64,000 nt of DNA from Desmodus rotundus (GCF_022682495.2 NC_071389.1:9043199-9107198), one strand, 5' to 3'; positions 42,290 to 53,975 are shown, counted from the stretch's first letter. Program-made: numbers and translations. The notes: generated by a model from the sequence alone, not told the origin.

Positions 42290-42480
42290 GTGGACCATTT
42301 GCTCTGTGCCAGGGAAATAACATCCTTCCCATGCCAGTATGGGGATGCACTGGTTTTGTGCCCATTTCACAGATTAGGAAACTGAGGAACATAGAGGTTA
42401 AGGGACCCACTCAAGTCCCCATAGACTGGTACAGTTGGGATTAGGACCTGGGCAAGCCTGGTGCTCAAGTTCTTGCTCCT
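42290..42480 (-). repeat. MIR SINE
   Basis: CATTTCACAGATTAGGAAAC and following GAGGTTAAGGGACCCACTCA, minus-strand MIR core. Confidence 0.6.
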
Positions 42481-43539
42481 AACCCTAGGGCCAATGGCCT
42501 CCCATCCTAGTAAGGTAACTTTTAGGGAGAGGGGATTCAGAAAGAACAGATGTAGCCCTGTCCTCAAGCTCACAGCCTGGTGAGGAAGGCAAGAAAGGTG
42601 ACTATTGATTGGTGCAAGAATAAGGGCACACAGAATGCTGTTGGGGCTGGAGGGGGGTGCCCAGCTCACTCTTGGAGAGGAAATCAGGGAGGGCTTCCTG
42701 TAGGAAGTGACATCTAAGCTAAGATCTGAACAGTGAGTGAATCACACAAAGGCAAGGAGGCAGGTGTGGGAAGTGTTCCAGAAAGAAGGACCAGAGTCAC
42801 TCAGGCTGGCTATAGTATTCATTCATTTATTCACCAAGTATTTTTTTGGCACCCAGTGTGTGCCAGGCTCTGGGCTAGATGCTGGAATGGGCCCCGACAA
42901 TGAAGGTGCTTATTCTCTAGCAAAGCACGTACAAGAAACCAGCAGAGAGGCCAGAGAAGTGGCAGGGACCACGTTATGTGAGGCCTTACAGACGTGATGA
43001 GGTCTTTAGATTTTATTCTGAGAAGGGGACCACTGGAAATTGTGAGCTGAGAGTGACATAACCAGGCGTATCTTTTAAATTTTTTCTTCTAGCTCTTGTG
43101 CTGGGATCAGAAGCTTAGGAGGCTGCACCTTAATTCAAGCAAGGTGGGGGATGTTTTGAACTAGAGAGTAGGTGACAGAATAATCTGGACAACATAGGTC
43201 CCTTCCTCTCTCCTCTCCTCGTTCAGAATCACCGGGCTAGAAGAGCCCAAAGACAGTGGATATGGGGTGTTTGAGACTCTCAAGGAAAAGGGAGAGGTCT
43301 GTAGCTGCACATCTAGCTTTTCATCAGCAGGTGTCGCCCTATCACCAGCCTGGAGGGCACCCTGGTCTCTCCCTGGGTGGGAAAGGCGCTGCTGAGCATG
43401 GAGGCAGAGCCCTGGGGCCAGCGGCTCAGTGGGTCCGTGTTTTCAGAATCCAGATTTTCATTCTAACCAACACCCCCTTCATCCAGAATAAGAACTATTG
43501 ATATTTTTATGTGCATCACATGCCACTTCAATTCCTTTT

Positions 43540-43700
43540 ACCCCAGACCTGTGAGGTGGGTGTGATTTTTATTGCCATTTTACCAATGAGAAAACTGAGG
43601 CACAGAGCGATGAAATGATTTGCCCAAGGTCCCCATCTAGAAGAAGGCGGAGCCCAAATCCGAACCCCAGGCCACATGACTACACACCTGTAGTCACAGC
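43540..43700 (-). repeat. MIR SINE
   Basis: CCATTTTACCAATGAGAAAA, CTGAGGCACAGAGCGATGAA and TTTGCCCAAGGTCCCC; minus-strand MIR. Confidence 0.62.
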
Positions 43701-43899
43701 ATCCTAACCCCACGCTCTGCTGTAGGCGCTCCGTTCACATTTGAGTGAGTGAATGCAGGAAGAATGAACGTTGTCCAAGGACCCAGCCTAGGGCCTGATG
43801 GTGTGTAGGGAGTGTCTAGGGGACGGAACAGGTAAGTGGGACCCTCACTGAGATGGGGCACACAGGTGGAGGAGAATAGCTCCGTCTCTTCTCCAAACT

Positions 43900-44035
43900 C
43901 CTATGAGGCGCTATCCTCCTATTTTACAGATGAGGAAACTGAACGCCTGGTAGGTTAAGCAACTGGCCCAAGGTCACAGAACTAGTACGTAGCAGAGCCA
44001 GGCTGGAAATGGAAGTAGGTTGACCTCAGAGCTAT
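43900..44035 (-). repeat. MIR SINE
   Basis: TATTTTACAGATGAGGAAAC, AACTGGCCCAAGGTCACAGA and AGCAGAGCCAGGCTGGAAAT; minus-strand MIR. Confidence 0.65.
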
Positions 44036-44199
44036 AGCAGCCAGACCACACTGTATGGACTTACTGCAAACCTGTCGAGGGAATGAATCAATCAGTAAAT
44101 GATAGACTTTATTGAACCAGTGAGTGAAAGTGTAATTAAGTGCATGTGTCCCTAGGTTGGCAGCTATGCTTAATTCAGGACTGTGTCCTGTATAAAATA

Positions 44200-44231
44200 A
44201 AATAAAATAGGTCATTTTAAAATGGAGTCGG
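44200..44231 (+). repeat. 5' edge of LTR-like element interrupted by SINE
   Basis: Includes TAAAATGGAGTCGG (44218-44231), which is repeated after the SINE and then continues into LTR-like sequence. Confidence 0.35.
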
Positions 44232-44460
44232 GCTGTGGCTGGTGTGGTCAGTGGACTGAGTGCTGGCCTGAGAACCAAAAGGTTGCTGGTACGATTCCCA
44301 GTCAGGGCACATGCCTGAGTTGCGGGCCAGGTCCCCAGTTTGGGGTGTGCGAGAGGCAACCGACTGATGTATCTCTTGCACTATTGATGTTTCTCTCCCT
44401 CTCTTTCTCTCTCCCTTCTTGTCTTTCTAAAAATAAATAAATAAAATTAAAGAAATTAAA
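44232..44460 (+). repeat. VES-type SINE with perfect 14-bp duplication
   Basis: Head GTGGCTGGTGTGGTCAGTGG. Flanked by identical TAAAATGGAGTCGG at 44218-44231 and 44461-44474, so a young insertion. Confidence 0.92.
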
Positions 44461-44890
44461 TAAAATGGAGTCGGAACTGCCCCAACAGAGGAACTACCTT
44501 GCATGTCTTATGCCTCGAACCTTTGGATGTTAAAATGGAGCAAAATAACCTTGGGACTGGGTCCAGAGGAACGTTATGCCCCAAAGAACTGTTTGCAGAC
44601 AACGAGAAAGTAGATATTATTACTACCAGACTGAAAATGACGCCCATTCTTTAGAATTAGCATCACTATGTTATCTGCACCTATAGAAATGCCTTCCTCC
44701 CATTGATGTAACGGTTCTTCCCTTTCTCATAAACACCCCTTGTCTCTGTTTCTTTTCTTTTCCTTTTTTGTTTTGTTTTGTTTTGTTTTGACTTTGTTTC
44801 TTCATCGGAATGTTACTTGGGTTTCTGCCTGAATGGACGCTTCCTGAAGAGCTACTCTTATTGATTTCAAGTAAATGCCTGCTGCCTCTC
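44461..44890 (+). repeat. LTR-like sequence
   Basis: TAAAATGGAGTCGGAACTGC, repeated TTAAAATGGAGCAAAATAAC, a poly(A)-signal-like CATAAACACC, a GTTTT microsatellite (44769-44792), then TCATCGGAATGTTACTTGGG. It resembles a solo LTR of a class I or II element; not assigned further. No viral gene present. Confidence 0.4.
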
Positions 44891-44975
44891 ACATGGAAAG
44901 GCCTTTTTAATTTTAAGGTAGCAGTCCCCAGTGCCTTAAAGTGCCCGGTGCAGTAGGTGCTCAAGAATTGTGTGA

Positions 44976-45234
44976 GGTGCCCTGACTGGTGCAGCTCAGT
45001 GGCTTGGATGTCGCCCCAAAAACCAAAAGGTCGTGGGGTTGATTCTTGGTCAGGGCACATGCCTGGGTGGCGGCTTTGGTCCTCAGTCGGACAGAGCTCA
45101 TGCAAAAGAAAGCCGATGGACTGATGTTTCTCTCCCTCTCTTTCTCCCTCCCTTCCCTTTTCTCTGGAATTGATAAAAAAGAAAAGAAAAAATGGCCTAC
45201 TATCTCAATGAATACTATCTTTAAAAAAAAAAAA
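44976..45234 (+). repeat. VES-type SINE, diverged, with long A-rich tail
   Basis: Head CCTGACTGGTGCAGCTCAGT and body TGATGTTTCTCTCCCTCTCT, followed by a tail including extra non-SINE sequence. Duplications AAGAATTGTGTG and AAGAATTATGTG. Confidence 0.82.
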
Positions 45235-45949
45235 AGAATTATGTGGGGCCAGCAGCCCTGCTTTGTGCCCTTCAGGGTGGCACCCAGAGGGCCCCCACCC
45301 AGTCTAGTAGCCCCCAGATTTCCCCGGAAGGTTGTCCCTGGGTCTAGGCCCTGGGCTTGGGCCTGGCCAGCTGTGCTGACTGTAAATAACAGCCCCTCCC
45401 CTGCCCAGGGACTCCTGCCTTGGTGGCCCCTCCAGCCGGCTCCAGTCACTAAGCCCCTGTGGACCCTCTCTTGTTTGGGGGCAGAGCCAGGGTGGGTGGT
45501 ACCTTGGTTTTCCTTGTTCAGAAAACAATAGTTTTAACAAAAGCTTAGCATTTACTGAGCTTAAACTAAAACATCATCTCTCTCTGGTCCCTCACAGCTG
45601 CTCTGGGAGGGTGCTACCTGGTCTTTGTTTATGGATGAGGGAACTAGGTAGGCTTCTGGAGGCTTCCTCCCCACCTCCACCCCTGGGGCCCAGACAGGCT
45701 CTCTGGGAGGCCCAGGGAACCTTTCGGCTCTACCCTCACCTGCTTCTTCTGGAGAGAAGACCCCAGGTACCAGGGCAGCTCTCCGTCCCTCCAGCCCATG
45801 TCTTGGCCTTGGGTCCCGGGAGAGTATGGGTGAAGCTGGGGATGTCAGGGTCCAAATCTGTATGCAGGGCCCTGGGCATGTCGGTGTGCGGCACACGTGA
45901 GCTACGTCACAACCGAGCGCCAGGGCCTTTACATGCATCACAGAACAGC

Positions 45950-46075
45950 TCTAGCAGGTAGATCTTAGTAGCACCATTTGGCTGCGGCACAGAAAGATTA
46001 AGGCACTCGCTTAAGATCCCGTAGTTCAGGAGCGGCAGAGCCGAGATTTGAACCCAGGTGGCGTGGCTCCGGAGT
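45950..46075 (-). repeat. MIR SINE
   Basis: CGCTTAAGATCCCGTAGTTC and GAGATTTGAACCCAGG on a minus-strand MIR pattern. Confidence 0.55.
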
Positions 46076-46116
46076 TTACAACCGACCCTCTGTCTGTACT
46101 GAGACTTGTTAGCTTT

Positions 46117-46139
46117 AAAAAAAAAAAAAAAAAAAAAAA
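46117..46139 (+). repeat. Poly-A run (A23)
   Basis: Twenty-three consecutive A after a MIR-like segment; possibly the tail of a lost retrocopy. No source recognised. Confidence 0.8.
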
Positions 46140-46825
46140 TCCTACAAACGTTTACTTAGCTCCTTTCCCATGCCGGGTTTGGGAGCAAGAGGGCAGACTA
46201 AGGCCTTATTCTGCTATTGCAGAACTGGGATCCAAGGCAGATAGGGAGTGGGTGGATGGGGAAGGGAGCTGGGGGGTGCAGTGTGGGTGGTGGGGCTTAC
46301 CCCCCGGGCCAGGGAAGGGTGGGCCAAGGGGAGTTGGTCTGGCAGAGAAGCCCTGGCCTGAGGTTCTGGAGGTCTGGGTCTCCATTCCATCTCTGCCACT
46401 GACTTGCTGTGTGACCCTAGGCAAGGGCATCCCCATCCCCGGGCCTTGATCTCCCATAAGGAGTTTGAACTGACTCCCCAAGGGACCAGGGCTGGCCAAG
46501 CAAGTGGTTGAGGCCCCAGGGTCTGCCCCCCACCAATATGCTCTTTTCATCTGAGTCGAAGTTTCCGTTGAAGACAAGGTATGGGCCTAAGGTTCTGCAA
46601 CTCTAAGCTGGTAGCTCTGTAAGGCTTTCTAGAGAGGAGGGAGCTTTTAGCCTGGTCTAGGTCTTTAAAAATGAGGGAGCCTCCTGGGTCCTCTGCACCC
46701 CTCAGGGTCTCTGACACCACCTGACCTAGACCTTCTCCCAGGTCTCTAGCTCTGCAGGGCACCATATTTTCAACTTCCCCTGCCTCCTGCCCAAGCCCAC
46801 TCCAAGAGCTATAAGAAGTACAAGG

Positions 46826-47036
46826 CCAGCTCTGGCTGGTGTGGCTCAGTGGAAGAGCACCAGGCTGCGAAGCAAAGGGTCGCTGAATTCCCAGTCAGGG
46901 CAACGTGCTGGGTTGTGCGCCAGGTTCCCAGTAGGGGGCGCTCCAGAGGCAGCCACACATTGATGTTTCTCTCCCTCTCTTTCTCACTCCCTTGCCCTCT
47001 CTAAAAGTAAATAAATAAAATCTTTAAAAAAATAAA
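46826..47036 (+). repeat. VES-type SINE
   Basis: Head TCTGGCTGGTGTGGCTCAGT with a small deletion in the B-box region (GGTCGCTGAATTCCCAGTCA). Duplications AAGAAGTAC on both sides. Confidence 0.88.
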
Positions 47037-47339
47037 AAAGAAGTACTAGCCCCCTTTCCTGTACAGGATGTGTGTGGGGGTGCAGTGGAGCTGCCTTGGT
47101 AGGGCCCCTCGTGGTGTTGATGGGGGGCTCAAATGTTGGAAAATTTTTGGTTTCAGGTAATAGCTAATAAGCTTAGTAATCAGTGCATGTAAAAGCTATT
47201 GTTCTGGGTACTGAAGGCGTGACCCACCCTGACTCTGGGACACCGTGCGCAGTTCACCTTTGTGTCCCAGGAGGACTGTGAGCCATCAAGGAGGCATCTG
47301 AGCCACTGTCCTCCAGGGTGAGACGCCCACCGCCCAGGG

Positions 47340-47595
47340 CACAGATGAAAGACCACCGCCCAGGACATGAATGAAAGAATGCCGCAGCTTTTATCTGATT
47401 AACTTCTTCCCTGAATTCCAATCCCCTTACCTACACTTTCCTTCTCCTTGTAAGCAGGGTCGGTTTAAAATGGAATGTAAGACGGTCTGCTAGGGCACAA
47501 ACCCACCGTCTTCTCAGATCGCTGGCCGTCTGATTAAAGCGCCCGTAGAGATTCAACCCCTGTCTCTGCGTATTGGGTCTGGTGGTGACGGGCAG
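47340..47595 (+). repeat. Gammaretrovirus-like solo LTR (R-U5 end)
   Basis: GCTTTTATCTGATTAACTTC, TTTAAAATGGAATGTAAGAC, GTCTGATTAAAGCGCCCGTA and TTCAACCCCTGTCTCTGCGT follow an LTR-like U3-R-U5 order, with a polyadenylation-signal-like ATTAAA. No internal viral sequence is seen. Confidence 0.4.
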
Positions 47596-48959
47596 CGCGG
47601 ACGGATGCCGGCCTTTCCGGTTTCAGTGCAGGCTACTGGTTGGGGCTGACCCTGCAGAGGGCTCTCTAGAGCCACAGCCAAGGATTCAACCATGCCCCTT
47701 CCAAGCTGGGTGACCTTGGGCTTGTTACTTGATTTCTGTGAACCTGCATGTCCTCCTTGGTACCCACCTTGCAGGACTGTTGTGGGGCTGAGCAGTGTGC
47801 TTGGCACGCTCTGGGCTCTCGATGAATGGGGCTGCTATAATTACTCTTCATGGAGGGGGGCGGTGCAGGGCATCCAGCCAGACCTATATTTAGCATGGAA
47901 GGAGGGGGGCCCTAGGAGACAAAGCGTTGCTGCCAGTCCAGGCGCCTTGGAGGCGGAGCTGATGAGAGACAGTCTGCGGGTCTTTTCCTCCCCACCCTCC
48001 TTTTCCACAGGGTCACCTTGGCAGGAGGGCTCCCATGGTCTGGATGCGTCCAGTCCCCAGCAGCCACTCTGTCCTCTGTGCGACACTCATCCCCCAAACC
48101 TGGGGAGCAGTCTGCTGGGGCCTGGGGGCTGGGGGTGGAAAGTATGTGACCCCTTTGGCCACGTGGGGAGCTGACCCCTTTCCCAGCCTGGGCTGCCAGT
48201 GGCCCAGCTCCCCTCAGCCCAGCCCAGCCCAGGGTGGGACTTTGCTGGGTCCTGAGGGCCAAGGTGAGGCTGACCCCATGGATGGGAGTCAAGGAAGGGG
48301 GGAGCTGGTCCGACTCCTCCCCTAAACCCCAGACTGATGAGTGCTGGGGCTGCAAATAGCACAGCGGAACCAGTGAGTCACGGAAGCTGGAAATACCGTG
48401 CTCACTCGTCCCCCGCCCCACCTCTGCCTGCAGCTCCAGCTGGCCTGGTGCTGTGATTTCAGTAGCGTCCGGTGGGGTAGGGGGTGCGTAGGAGTCCCTC
48501 CAGAGAGCACCCAGGCTCCCTGAACTAGCCAACACCCCAACCAGGTTCCAGTCTGGCTCTGCCCCAGGGACTGTGTGACCCTGGGCCAATCACTCAGCCT
48601 CTCTGATCCTCAGTGGCCATCTGATACAAGACAGGCTTCAGGAAGGCAGGGGTTCAGTGCAGCTGACCCACCTTTGGTGTCCCTGTGCCTGGGATAGTGC
48701 CCTGTGTCTGGCCGTAGAGTCAGGTGCTGGCTGGCAGTTGGAAAAGAAGGCACTACAAGTTTTCACGGAAATAATTCCAAGTCCTGCCCAGGTGGTTCTG
48801 GGAGCCAAGGGAAGAAGCCAAAAGACACCTATATTTCTGTAAGGTCTTGCTTGATTTATGCTTGAGCTACCCCCACCCCCAAATCTCAAGGAAGGCATGT
48901 CTGTTTATCCTTATCCAAGTTTGAGAATTTCAGGCAGGTGACCTCCAGAAGTCTGTGAT

Positions 48960-50477
48960 TTTGTCATTTATTATGTGTGCAGGGTACAATGTCAGGATCC
49001 TCCCGTGCCCTCCCACCCAAACACCCCTAAGGACCCCAGAGTGGCAGGGGTGAGAGGCCAGCCCACAGAACACTGACCCGGGGCCCAGAGAGCAGAGGCT
49101 GGCTCCACCCCTTGCCCCAGGGCCCTCTCCCCACCCCCTGCTAATATTGACCCATCTCCTCCCCTTACCCTTGCTTTTGTGTGTAGAGATTGAGCCGGGG
49201 GGCGCAGGGGGCCTCAGGGCCCCCCCCAGAATGAAGGCTGGCTGGAGATTCTGTACTGGCCTGGGGACCCAGAGGGAACCGGGCTGAAGGCAATCTCCAG
49301 CAGGAGGATGTGGGGACAGGGGCCATGGGCCCAGAGAAGCAGAGAGGAGAGCGACGTCCCAGTGCACAGAGGGTAGGGGCGCAGCTTGAGGGCAGCATCT
49401 GACTCCCGGGGTTCGTACTTCACCTTCAGCGAGCAAGCGGGAGATCCGCTGCTCAGAGACTCCATTTCCCCACCGATAAAAATGGAGGCTGAAATCCCAT
49501 TTTAGAATGTTCTGAATTTGGACTCAACTAAGGGTAACACTTAGTGATTGAAGGACGGCAGGGTGTGCATGCTTGTGTGGCACACACACACCAAGCCCAT
49601 AGATTCATAGATTAAATAGGGGGAAGGACGGGGAGCGAGTGGCCACAGGGAAGGTTGGCAAGACACTGGTCCCACCTTGAGACCCAAAGCCCCATCCATG
49701 CTCTGCCTCCCACCTCTGCTGGGTGATCCATCTGCATGCAAGCAGCCCCCCTGGACCCCAGGCTGGGTGGGGAAGTGGTGGGGAATATGGGGAGAAGGAC
49801 CAGCCCCACCTCTCAGCCTGGCCTTGCCTGGGGGCATGAGCAGGTGACAGATGGCAGGAGTTTCACACAGTTTATCACGAACCAGCTGTATTGGAAAAAC
49901 CCCACCTATGTGCAGTAGCCCTGCCCTGGCACAGCTGGCTGGCAGGGGGCCCCAGGTGGGCAGGCAGCCTGACCGCTGGTTTGGAGCTTAGGGAGTGGGA
50001 GAACGGAGGTTCCCATCACGCTGCCTCCTCTGGCCCCCTGTGCCCCGGAGATCTGCCTTCTGCCTCTCCTGCCCCCCTTGCCAAGAGGGTCCCAGGTTCC
50101 CTTCCCCGCCCCTGCCCTGCAGAGACCCCATAGGTCAAAGCTTTTGTCTGTCTGTCCTGCAGATTATCTGCCCAAAGATCCTGCCTCTCCTCACCTCCTT
50201 TCCCCAGGTGGGTTCTCCGGGATCCCCCTCTCCCCACCCCGATCCCTTTGCTCTGGATTAAGTGGAGGCCACATCTGGAATCTGGGGCCACAGGTGGGCA
50301 AGGGCAGAGCCGAAGGTCTCAGCATGGGGGTGGGGCTCCCCACCTGGGGTCTTGGGGGCGTCAGGGCTGGAGTCTGGGCAGAGACGTCCTGCGAGCTGTC
50401 AGGAGGGGTTAGGAGACAGCTGGGGGGCCAGTGGGGGAGAAGACGGGGCTTGGGGGGGCTGGGGGAGGTGGGGGCCC
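48960..50477 (-). other. HSPB7: HSPB7 3' UTR
   Basis: About 1.5 kb between the HSPB7 stop and an AATAAA signal. The length agrees with the long human HSPB7 3' UTR as I recall it. GC-rich with no repeats recognised. Confidence 0.5.
48967..48972 (-). terminator. HSPB7: Likely HSPB7 poly(A) signal AATAAA
   Basis: TTTATT on the plus strand reads AATAAA on the minus strand, followed by T-rich sequence. Confidence 0.5.
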
Positions 50478-52733
50478 TCAGATTTTGATCTCTGTCCGGA
50501 AGGTCTGCTGGACGTGCTCTGTGTGCGGGTGTCGCCGTGCCCGGATGGTGAGGCTGCCGTCCTCCCGCAGGGCCGAGGTCACCGAGGTGGGGTCCATGTC
50601 CTCCGGCAGCTGGCACTTGTGAGCGAAGGTGTTCATGACCGTGCCGTCAGCTGCCAGCTGGGGCAGAGGGACTCGTCAGGGCAGGCGGCCCCCTGACCCT
50701 TGTCCTGCCCGTGTCAAGTCGCAGTCCCTTCTCCCCGGTCTCAGCCCAGCCAGGCCCCCACCTGATGAGGGGCTCTGCTCTCAGGTGCAGAGGAGGCCAG
50801 GCCAGGAGCTGGCCAGGATAGGGCGATGGTGGCCACAGGCCGAGGGCTGTGTGGGGACAGGTGCAAAGGCATGCAGAGGAGGCCTAGCGCTCCCAGCGGG
50901 TAGGGCTCAGAGACAGAGGGCCTTGGTGCAGAATCTGGGGCTCCTGAACAATGAGGAGAAGGCGGCACAGGGCAGAGCCGGGCGTTTTTGGACACCCAGA
51001 CACATTTGATGTCCACAGTCGGCTGGGTTGGTGGCCCTTCCCCCATGGCTCTGTCAGCACATAGTGTCCAGAGGAGCCTGGGGTGGCTGAGTCACCGGCG
51101 GGGATGGCAGGCTGGCACAGGCTACCCACTGGTTCTGGTGTCCACAGTCCTTGGCATCCCTGACGGGGTGCCCAGGCATCAAGCATCCGGTGCCCCGGGA
51201 CACAGGGGACCTGGTGGAAGCCTCGGGCAGACCCTCTCCTTTAATGGGCACCTGTGGCCGTGGCCCACTGGGGCAAGCATCCCTGTCCAGGCTGGGCCAC
51301 ACCCTCCTCTGGGGTGCAGGCCTCCTGGGAGCTGGGACTCAGAGACGCTAGTGACCCAGTGACCCGAGACCCGTGGGTAGAGGGAGAGTGGGGTTCAGAA
51401 TGTGTGGTCCTGAACCTCAGGGACTCCAGTTCCAGGGTCCCAGGGTTGGGGCTGGGGCTCTGGACCCTGAAGGAAGAGGGCTTGAGGGGTGTCATGTGGG
51501 GGGAACTCCTTCCTTGGCTGCCAGGTGAGCACCCCCCCACACGCCCGCCAGAAGAGCTGTCCTCACTCAACCACTGTCTCCCTCCTCTCCTCCCCTCTCA
51601 CCTCGCACTCAGGTGGCCCTGCCTGCATCCCTCCCCGCATCCCCCTTCCACTGTGGTACTCTCAGCTGCCCCTGACCCCCCAAAAAAGGATCTTGGGGCT
51701 CAGAGAGGCAGAAACGAGGACCCCACGGCCCACGAGTGACAGGATCCAGGCCTCCAATTTGCTCTGGGGGCTCAAGGGGACAGGGGTTAGGGTCTGGGGT
51801 CCCAGGATGGGACATGGGAGTGGGGACACTGGGCAGAGGGTGCAGATGCTGACCCTGGGGTCTGGGCAGGGTGGGCAGGCTCACCTTCTCAGCTCGCACC
51901 TCGATGTGGTTGTTGGATGTGGTGACGATGATGTCTTCAGGGGAGAAGTCGCTCACGTCCACGGCAAACTCATAGGCATCCCCAAGGGTCTTGATGTTGC
52001 CCGGCCCCCCAGAACGGGCTGTGGGGAGGGCTGCCGTGAGCTGAGCACAGGGCAGGTTTGCACCCAGAACTCAGGTTTCTGGTTCCTTCTCCTGGGGAAA
52101 GGGGAAGCCCCGCCCCAGGCCCCTCACTTCTTCAGCTATTGCTCCTAAACCCCCTGCCCGCCTCTCCACCCCCTTGCAGCCCACCTTTTCCACGGTGGGG
52201 AGGGGGCCTCCCCAGGCATGGGTGTGTGTGTATGTGTGTGTGTGTGTGTGTGTGTGACACTGTCTGCACCACCCCACCCCCCAGAGCTCCAGCAAAGACC
52301 CGGCCATTGGCACCACAGCTGGCCCCCAGTCACACAGCTCTTCCTTGGAAGCCTGCCTATTTTCATGACCACATCTGTCTCTGTGGCCACATCTGTCCTG
52401 GTGGCCACATGCAGCTGCAGCCACGAAGCACCTGTTCCTGGCAGCTGGGCAACCACAGCCACTTTCTGAGGTGCCCGGGAGCAGGTATCCCCTTCCCGTG
52501 CATCTCCCATCCCCTCGGAGCCCCGAGCACTTGCCTGGGAAGGTCAGGGGCTCTGAGCGGGGCCGCATGAAGCTGCCAAAGTCCTCGGAAAACATGCTCA
52601 ACGCCTTGTCCATGGGCGCGTCCTGGGCGGGCAGGGCTCGGGCGGCCGAGGAGGACGAGGAGGACGAGGAGGAGGAAGAGGAGGAGTGGAAGCTTCTCTC
52701 CGCTCTGAAGGTGGAGGAGGTCCTGTGGCTCAT
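50478..52733 (-). CDS. HSPB7: HSPB7 (cvHSP), small heat-shock protein, 3 exons
   Basis: Cardiac and skeletal-muscle small heat-shock protein that binds filamin C, limits aggregation and supports thin-filament assembly. Exons: 52535-52733 (ATG 52733-52731), 51885-52018 and 50478-50657 (stop TGA 50480-50478). The total is 513 bases, 170 residues, the human length. The N-terminus [16 protein letters not shown] is followed by a Ser run of 13, then [15 protein letters not shown]. The alpha-crystallin domain (about residues 70-150) contains [28 protein letters not shown] and the [10 protein letters not shown] strand region. The C-terminus is TFRTEIKI. Intron 1 begins GCAAGT (a GC-AG intron); intron 2 is GT-AG. 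An in-frame ATG further upstream (52835) lies in the TATA box, outside the inferred mRNA, so MSHRT is the start. Confidence 0.97.
52221..52257. repeat. (GT)n microsatellite in HSPB7 intron 1
   Basis: About 18 GT units with one interruption. Confidence 0.9.
52636..52684 (-). repeat. HSPB7: Coding poly-Ser microsatellite in HSPB7
   Basis: GAG/GAC/GAA-type triplets on the plus strand encode a run of about 13 Ser on the minus strand. Poly-Ser is normal here, but its length is likely polymorphic. Confidence 0.85.
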
Positions 52734-52834
52734 CCACGGGTGGGAGCCGGGCCCTGGCCAGGCGGGCAGGGGTGGATGGGAGAGGCTGTGGGCAGCAGGT
52801 TCTGGGGGAGCGTGCCGGGCCCCGACTGCAGGCA

Positions 52835-52844
52835 CTTTATAAGG
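52835..52844 (-). promoter_or_regulatory. HSPB7: HSPB7 TATA box within a CArG-like site
   Basis: TATAAAG on the minus strand (plus 52835-52841) places transcription start near 52805-52810, about 75 bases before the ATG. The plus-strand CTTTATAAGG is one base from an SRF CArG box. Confidence 0.65.
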
Positions 52845-52886
52845 CCCGACCGTCCCCGGGCTCAGGGCCAGCCCCTTGTCTACCAG

Positions 52887-52896
52887 CTAAATTTAG
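52887..52896. promoter_or_regulatory. HSPB7: MEF2 site CTAAATTTAG
   Basis: Palindromic exact match to YTAWWWWTAR, about 80 bases upstream of the inferred HSPB7 start. A TEAD/MCAT-like CATTCCA follows at 52998-53004. It fits a heart and muscle gene. Confidence 0.6.
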
Positions 52897-53874
52897 GCCT
52901 CGCTGTGGCCCAGAGGGGGCTGGAAATCTTCTCCAGTGAGACGGCTCTGCTGACAGTCCAGCACACGCAGGCCCGGGAGGCTGAGCTCATAGCCTGGCAT
53001 TCCAGGCCGATAACTCCAGCCCGGGGCCTCAGCACCGCGGCAGGGAGGGGGCCAGAGCTGTCCCCTGGCCTCCGTGCCCCCCGTGCCCAGGACCTTGTGC
53101 ATGTGGGTGTGTGGAGGGGGTTCTCTGTCTCTGTCTTGCCCATCAGCCTGGGGCTCCCCAGGACTGCGCCTCCCCGGCCAGACTGAAAGCTCCTTGCAGT
53201 CAGGCTTTTCTATTTCCTGTTCCCTCGCCGCCCCCTCACCCCCCTGCCCTAAAGTTCCAGCCCTTGGTAAGAGGGGATCCAGGTGGTGGGAGATCGGGGC
53301 AGAAGGGCCCTAGCTCCTGGATCTGGGGACAGCATGAGATCCAGGTCAGGAGGTCAGGGAAGGGTGGAAGAACCCCGCCCCCAACGCTGGACCCCTGTGT
53401 GAGGTGAGGGGCTCCTTCCCCTAGAACAGCTAATGTTTACAGCGTCCCTTAGGAAGGACTGAGACAGCAGGGCAGGGGGCAGAGTGTGCAGCTGTCCCCC
53501 CCACAGCTCCCCCTGGGACCCAGATTCCATTCTCCCCCCCACACCCTCCACATACTCTGGAACATTTGGGGGCCCCAAGAGGAGAAAGCTAGCAACCTGA
53601 GGCAGGGCTAGGGGTTGGGCCTCAAGTCAGGTAATTGGGTAATTGTCCTTAAAGATCTAAAAGGTTATATTTCCAGGAACTATCGGCCTGACCTCCAGCT
53701 ACGAGGAGCCACCAGGGACTGTGGTGGGCAGGCGGGCTAGCGGGCGAGAGGGCGAGAGTTCGGAGAGAGGTAGAGAATTCCGGAAGACAATTATTCTAGC
53801 TCTGACTTCTGGGATGCTGCTGGGCCCCTGGCGAGGAGCTCTCCAGCACCCTCGCCCTCTGTGGAAGGAGGTGT

Positions 53875-53975
53875 CATTCCCACCTCACAGACGGGGAAAC
53901 AAAGCCTCCAGCGGGGGCGGGCTGGCACTGGGCATGCGGCAGAGCTGGGATTGGAACCCAGGCATATCTGATGCA
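53875..53975 (-). repeat. MIR SINE
   Basis: TTCCCACCTCACAGACGGGG and GAGCTGGGATTGGAACCCAG; minus-strand MIR. Confidence 0.6.

Larger units (their letters stand above)
41152..48950. other. SRARP-HSPB7 intergenic region
   Basis: About 7.8 kb with VES SINEs, MIRs and LTR-like remnants listed separately; the remainder looks unique. I find no frame with coding features. Confidence 0.65.

Noticed and set aside
52071..52835. 254-residue HSPB7 form with extra N- and C-terminal parts
   Set aside because: The upstream ATG is in the TATA box and the 3' part reads into intron 1 past the GC donor.
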